Shown here: in pieces, positions 62,237 through 64,000 of the stretch
How the letters are laid out: each line of letters begins with the position of its first letter
How positions within the stretch are numbered: the stretch's first letter is position 1
Assembly (NCBI RefSeq): GCF_006715055.1
Contig: NZ_VFMN01000001.1
Location: 4,154,001 to 4,218,000, forward strand
Source of the DNA: Lapillicoccus jejuensis
GTDB taxonomy: Bacteria > Actinomycetota > Actinomycetes > Actinomycetales > Dermatophilaceae
Reading direction: 5' to 3'
Length of the DNA stretch: 64,000 nucleotides
The notes under the pieces: generated by a model
Database searches by the model: none
Told to the model about the DNA's origin: nothing
Seen by the model: only the letters and a program-made list of their open reading frames with translations
Position numbers and translations under genes: made by a program

Positions 62237-63637
62237 TCAGCAGCCGTTCAGGTCGGGCTGGGTGACGCCCGTCTTCGGGGCGGTCGGGGCGCCGTTCCAG
62301 GTGTTGCCGGCGGAGCCGAAGTAGGCCGAGACCCGCTTGTTGACGCTGAAGCTGCGGAAGTCGTTGTGGGCGAAGGTGCCCTTGCCGATGCCGCCGGCGG
62401 CCCAGTCGACCGCCGCGTTGCGCGAGACGTTGCAGGTCATGCTCGAGGACCACGAGCTGCTGTTGAGCGAGGGCTGGTCGAACCGGCCGTCCTGCATGCG
62501 GATCGAGAAGCCGGCCGTGGTCGCGCCGTCGACGACGTTGTGGGTCCACGTGTTGCCCCAGGCGGACATCTGCTCGTTGAAGCCGATGTCGACCTTGCTG
62601 GCGGTGTTGTTGGCGAAGAGGTTGAAGGACGCGTCCTGGTCGGTGGTGAAGGCGCGGCCGCCGACGGCGAGGTCGTGGACGACGTTGCCCGTGACGGCGT
62701 TGTAGTCCGAGCCGTTGCCGAGGCGGATGCCCTCCTGCATGAAGTGCTTGACCGTCGAGGCGGCGACGTCGGCGATGTCGTTGCCGGAGATCACCGAACC
62801 GGCGGAGTAGTTCGAGAGCCAGATGGCCGGGCCCGTGCCGCAGTGGATGCCCGAGAAGGTGTTGCCGGAGAAGACGCTGTAGGACAGGCCGCGGGCGAAG
62901 ACGCCCTTGCCGGTCAGGGTCGAGCCGACGATCTGCACGTCGGTGGCCGGCACGACCGGCTTGCCGAGCATCGTCGAGAAGTAGGCGCCGAGGGTGCGCT
63001 GGGCCACCGGGTCGAACGCCGCGGAGCCGGGCACGTCGCGGCGGTCGAGGTAGTCGCCGTTGGCGATGGCCGCCGACTGCCACTGCTGGACCGCGTCGTA
63101 GTTCGCGCCGGAGACGCGGGCGCCGTTGACGATCGAGAGGTTGCGGAAGACGACGTGGCTGGCGGTGATCGTCAGCGTGCGGTCCTGGTCCGGGCCGAGG
63201 GCGCCGCAGGTCGGCATCGGCACGTCGGAGGTGAGGGTGACGCTCGCTCCCGCGGCGGGCTCGACGACGACCGGGTTGGCCAGCGTGCCGCCGAAGCGGA
63301 CGTCGAACGGGCCGGTGTAGGTGCCGGAGGCGAGGCGCAGGTGGTCGCCGGGCTTGGCCGCCTTGAGCGCCGCGACGAGGCCGTCGGTCGTGCTGACCGG
63401 GACGACGCGCAGGGGGGCCGTCGTGGGGTCGCCGTACCCCGGGGCGCCGGTGCGGGCCACCAGCGAGCTCGGGTCGGAGACGACCGGGCCGCCGCCGGCG
63501 GTGCCGGCCGCCTGGGCGGGCAGGGCGCCGAGGCCGAGGCCGGTGACCGCGAGGCCCAGGGTCAGGGCGAGCGCGCCGCGCACGGAGCGGCGGGTGGCGT
63601 CGGCGGGACGGAGGCGCGAAGGGGTGCAGGAGCGCAT
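62237..63637 (-). CDS. Secreted right-handed beta-helix protein (paralogue 2)
   Basis: 466 residues with the same plan as its downstream neighbour: an Arg-rich start (MRSCTPSRLRPADATRRSVR), a hydrophobic signal core to about residue 44, the LKAAKPGDHLRLASGTYTGP motif near 95, the coils of a right-handed beta-helix (GNTFSGIHCG, GNDIADVAAS, NTASKVDIGFNEQMSAWGNT) and a C-terminal Cys. The two proteins share long identical motifs (HFMQEGIRLGNGSDYNAV versus HYMQEGIRLGNGSDYNAV), showing tandem duplication. Start ATG 63637. Substrate unknown; extracellular polysaccharide is likely. Confidence 0.8.
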   Translation of the reverse strand: MRSCTPSRLRPADATRRSVRGALALTLGLAVTGLGLGALPAQAAGTAGGGPVVSDPSSLVARTGAPGYGDPTTAPLRVVPVSTTDGLVAALKAAKPGDHLRLASGTYTGPFDVRFGGTLANPVVVEPAAGASVTLTSDVPMPTCGALGPDQDRTLTITASHVVFRNLSIVNGARVSGANYDAVQQWQSAAIANGDYLDRRDVPGSAAFDPVAQRTLGAYFSTMLGKPVVPATDVQIVGSTLTGKGVFARGLSYSVFSGNTFSGIHCGTGPAIWLSNYSAGSVISGNDIADVAASTVKHFMQEGIRLGNGSDYNAVTGNVVHDLAVGGRAFTTDQDASFNLFANNTASKVDIGFNEQMSAWGNTWTHNVVDGATTAGFSIRMQDGRFDQPSLNSSSWSSSMTCNVSRNAAVDWAAGGIGKGTFAHNDFRSFSVNKRVSAYFGSAGNTWNGAPTAPKTGVTQPDLNGC

Positions 63638-63975
63638 GGGAGGTCCTTGGGAGGGAGGCGTCGCGGGTGGGGCCGTCGACGGCGGAGGAGGAGGGATCGC
63701 CGTCGGGTGGGCGCGCGGGGGCGACCGTCCGACGACGGGTACGGCGACGCGGGCGTCCTTCAGGGACGGGGACCGCGCGAGGTGGAGCAGCCGGCCCGTC
63801 GGGAGTGGGGAACCGTCGGGGTCGGTCGGTCACCGCGGTGGGGAGGCGGTGGACCTGTGTGGCGGCTTGGGAAGCCGTATGTGCAGATTAGCCCACAAAA
63901 CGGACATCACGCTACGGTCTCGGACCGGAAGTTTGTCGCGCTGGGGTCGTGTCGTCCCGCGATATTCTTCCGCGG
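63638..63975 (-). promoter_or_regulatory. Gene-free upstream region of the beta-helix operon
   Basis: A 338-bp stretch with no supported gene. Its distal part (about 63880-63965) is the most AT-rich of the window. On the minus strand it holds TAATCT (about 63882-63887) and the nonamer CCGTTTTGT (63897-63905) also found before the first GGDEF gene. This probably holds the operon promoter with a long untranslated leader; the -35 element is not clear. Confidence 0.4.
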
Positions 63976-64000
63976 TAGGGCGACTGGGGCTTGAACCCAG
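63976..64000 (-). tRNA. 3' end of a probable tRNA (cut by window edge)
   Basis: The last 25 bases read on the minus strand as a T-arm CTGGGTTCAAGCCCCAG (5-bp stem, TTCAAGC loop), then acceptor TCGCCCT and discriminator A. This is the 3' quarter of a tRNA; the anticodon lies outside the window, so the amino acid cannot be given. Confidence 0.55.

Overview
The window is a piece of a very GC-rich actinobacterial chromosome. GTG starts are frequent, 4-bp start/stop overlaps are common, and many genes have a TANNNT box only 6-8 nt before the start codon, which suggests leaderless transcripts. Lineage markers are a homodimeric pyruvate dehydrogenase E1 (aceE), the fasR-fabD-fabH-acpP-fabF operon, polyphosphate glucokinase, DUF3052, DUF3145 and an actinobacterial-type RNase P RNA. 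The order peroxiredoxin / DUF3052 / aceE / PucR-type regulator / fabD / acp / ketosynthase resembles the Rv2238c-Rv2245 neighbourhood of Mycobacterium tuberculosis. A member of the Micrococcales (Intrasporangiaceae/Dermatophilaceae-like) fits, but the family assignment is a guess.

Layout. 1-5.6 kb: the end of panB, then a tight five-gene minus-strand operon (ATP-grasp ligase, S51-like hydrolase, two esterases, M20 peptidase). 5.7-8.9 kb: two tandem paralogous secreted proteins. 9-15.6 kb: polyphosphate glucokinase, an MBL hydrolase, a molybdopterin oxidoreductase, and a LysR / prpF / dctA carboxylate module. 15.9-17.4 kb: a decayed 1.4-kb integrated element flanked by a duplicated 3' end of rnpB, followed by rnpB itself. 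17.8-22 kb: fructosamine kinase, RNB ribonuclease, yaaA and an ArsB/NhaD-type transporter. 22-24.8 kb: a DUF222-HNH nuclease gene with a LexA box, split by a 722-bp array of 12-bp repeats that contains a 5-bp frameshift. 25-29.5 kb: metZ, rhodanese, zinc-ribbon protein, Nif3-like protein and topoisomerase IB. 29.5-31.2 kb: a repeat peptide directly followed by a JmjC hydroxylase. 31-38.6 kb: a PIG-L deacetylase, B12-binding protein, zwf-like gene, and two paralogous membrane GGDEF proteins around an aldo/keto reductase. 38.6-43.6 kb: tRNA-Val, peroxiredoxin, DUF3052, fdhD, aceE. 43.6-54.3 kb: a secreted phosphodiesterase, an ABC exporter-like operon, argG, an amidohydrolase and a DUF3137-like/LemA pair. 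54.3-60.6 kb: the fatty-acid operon, a zinc-finger RNase HI and DUF3145. 60.8-64 kb: two tandem secreted beta-helix proteins and the edge of a probable tRNA.

Most of the window is housekeeping. The parts that may be new are: (i) the repeat peptide/JmjC hydroxylase pair at 29.58-31.15 kb, which looks like a multi-core substrate and its modifying enzyme; (ii) the rnpB-associated integration scar; (iii) the SOS-boxed HNH nuclease whose two halves are put out of frame by 5 bp inside an expanded repeat; and (iv) the ATP-grasp / S51-like / esterase / peptidase operon. Three tandem or near-tandem paralogue pairs (secreted VDTR proteins, GGDEF proteins, beta-helix proteins) show that local duplication has been frequent.
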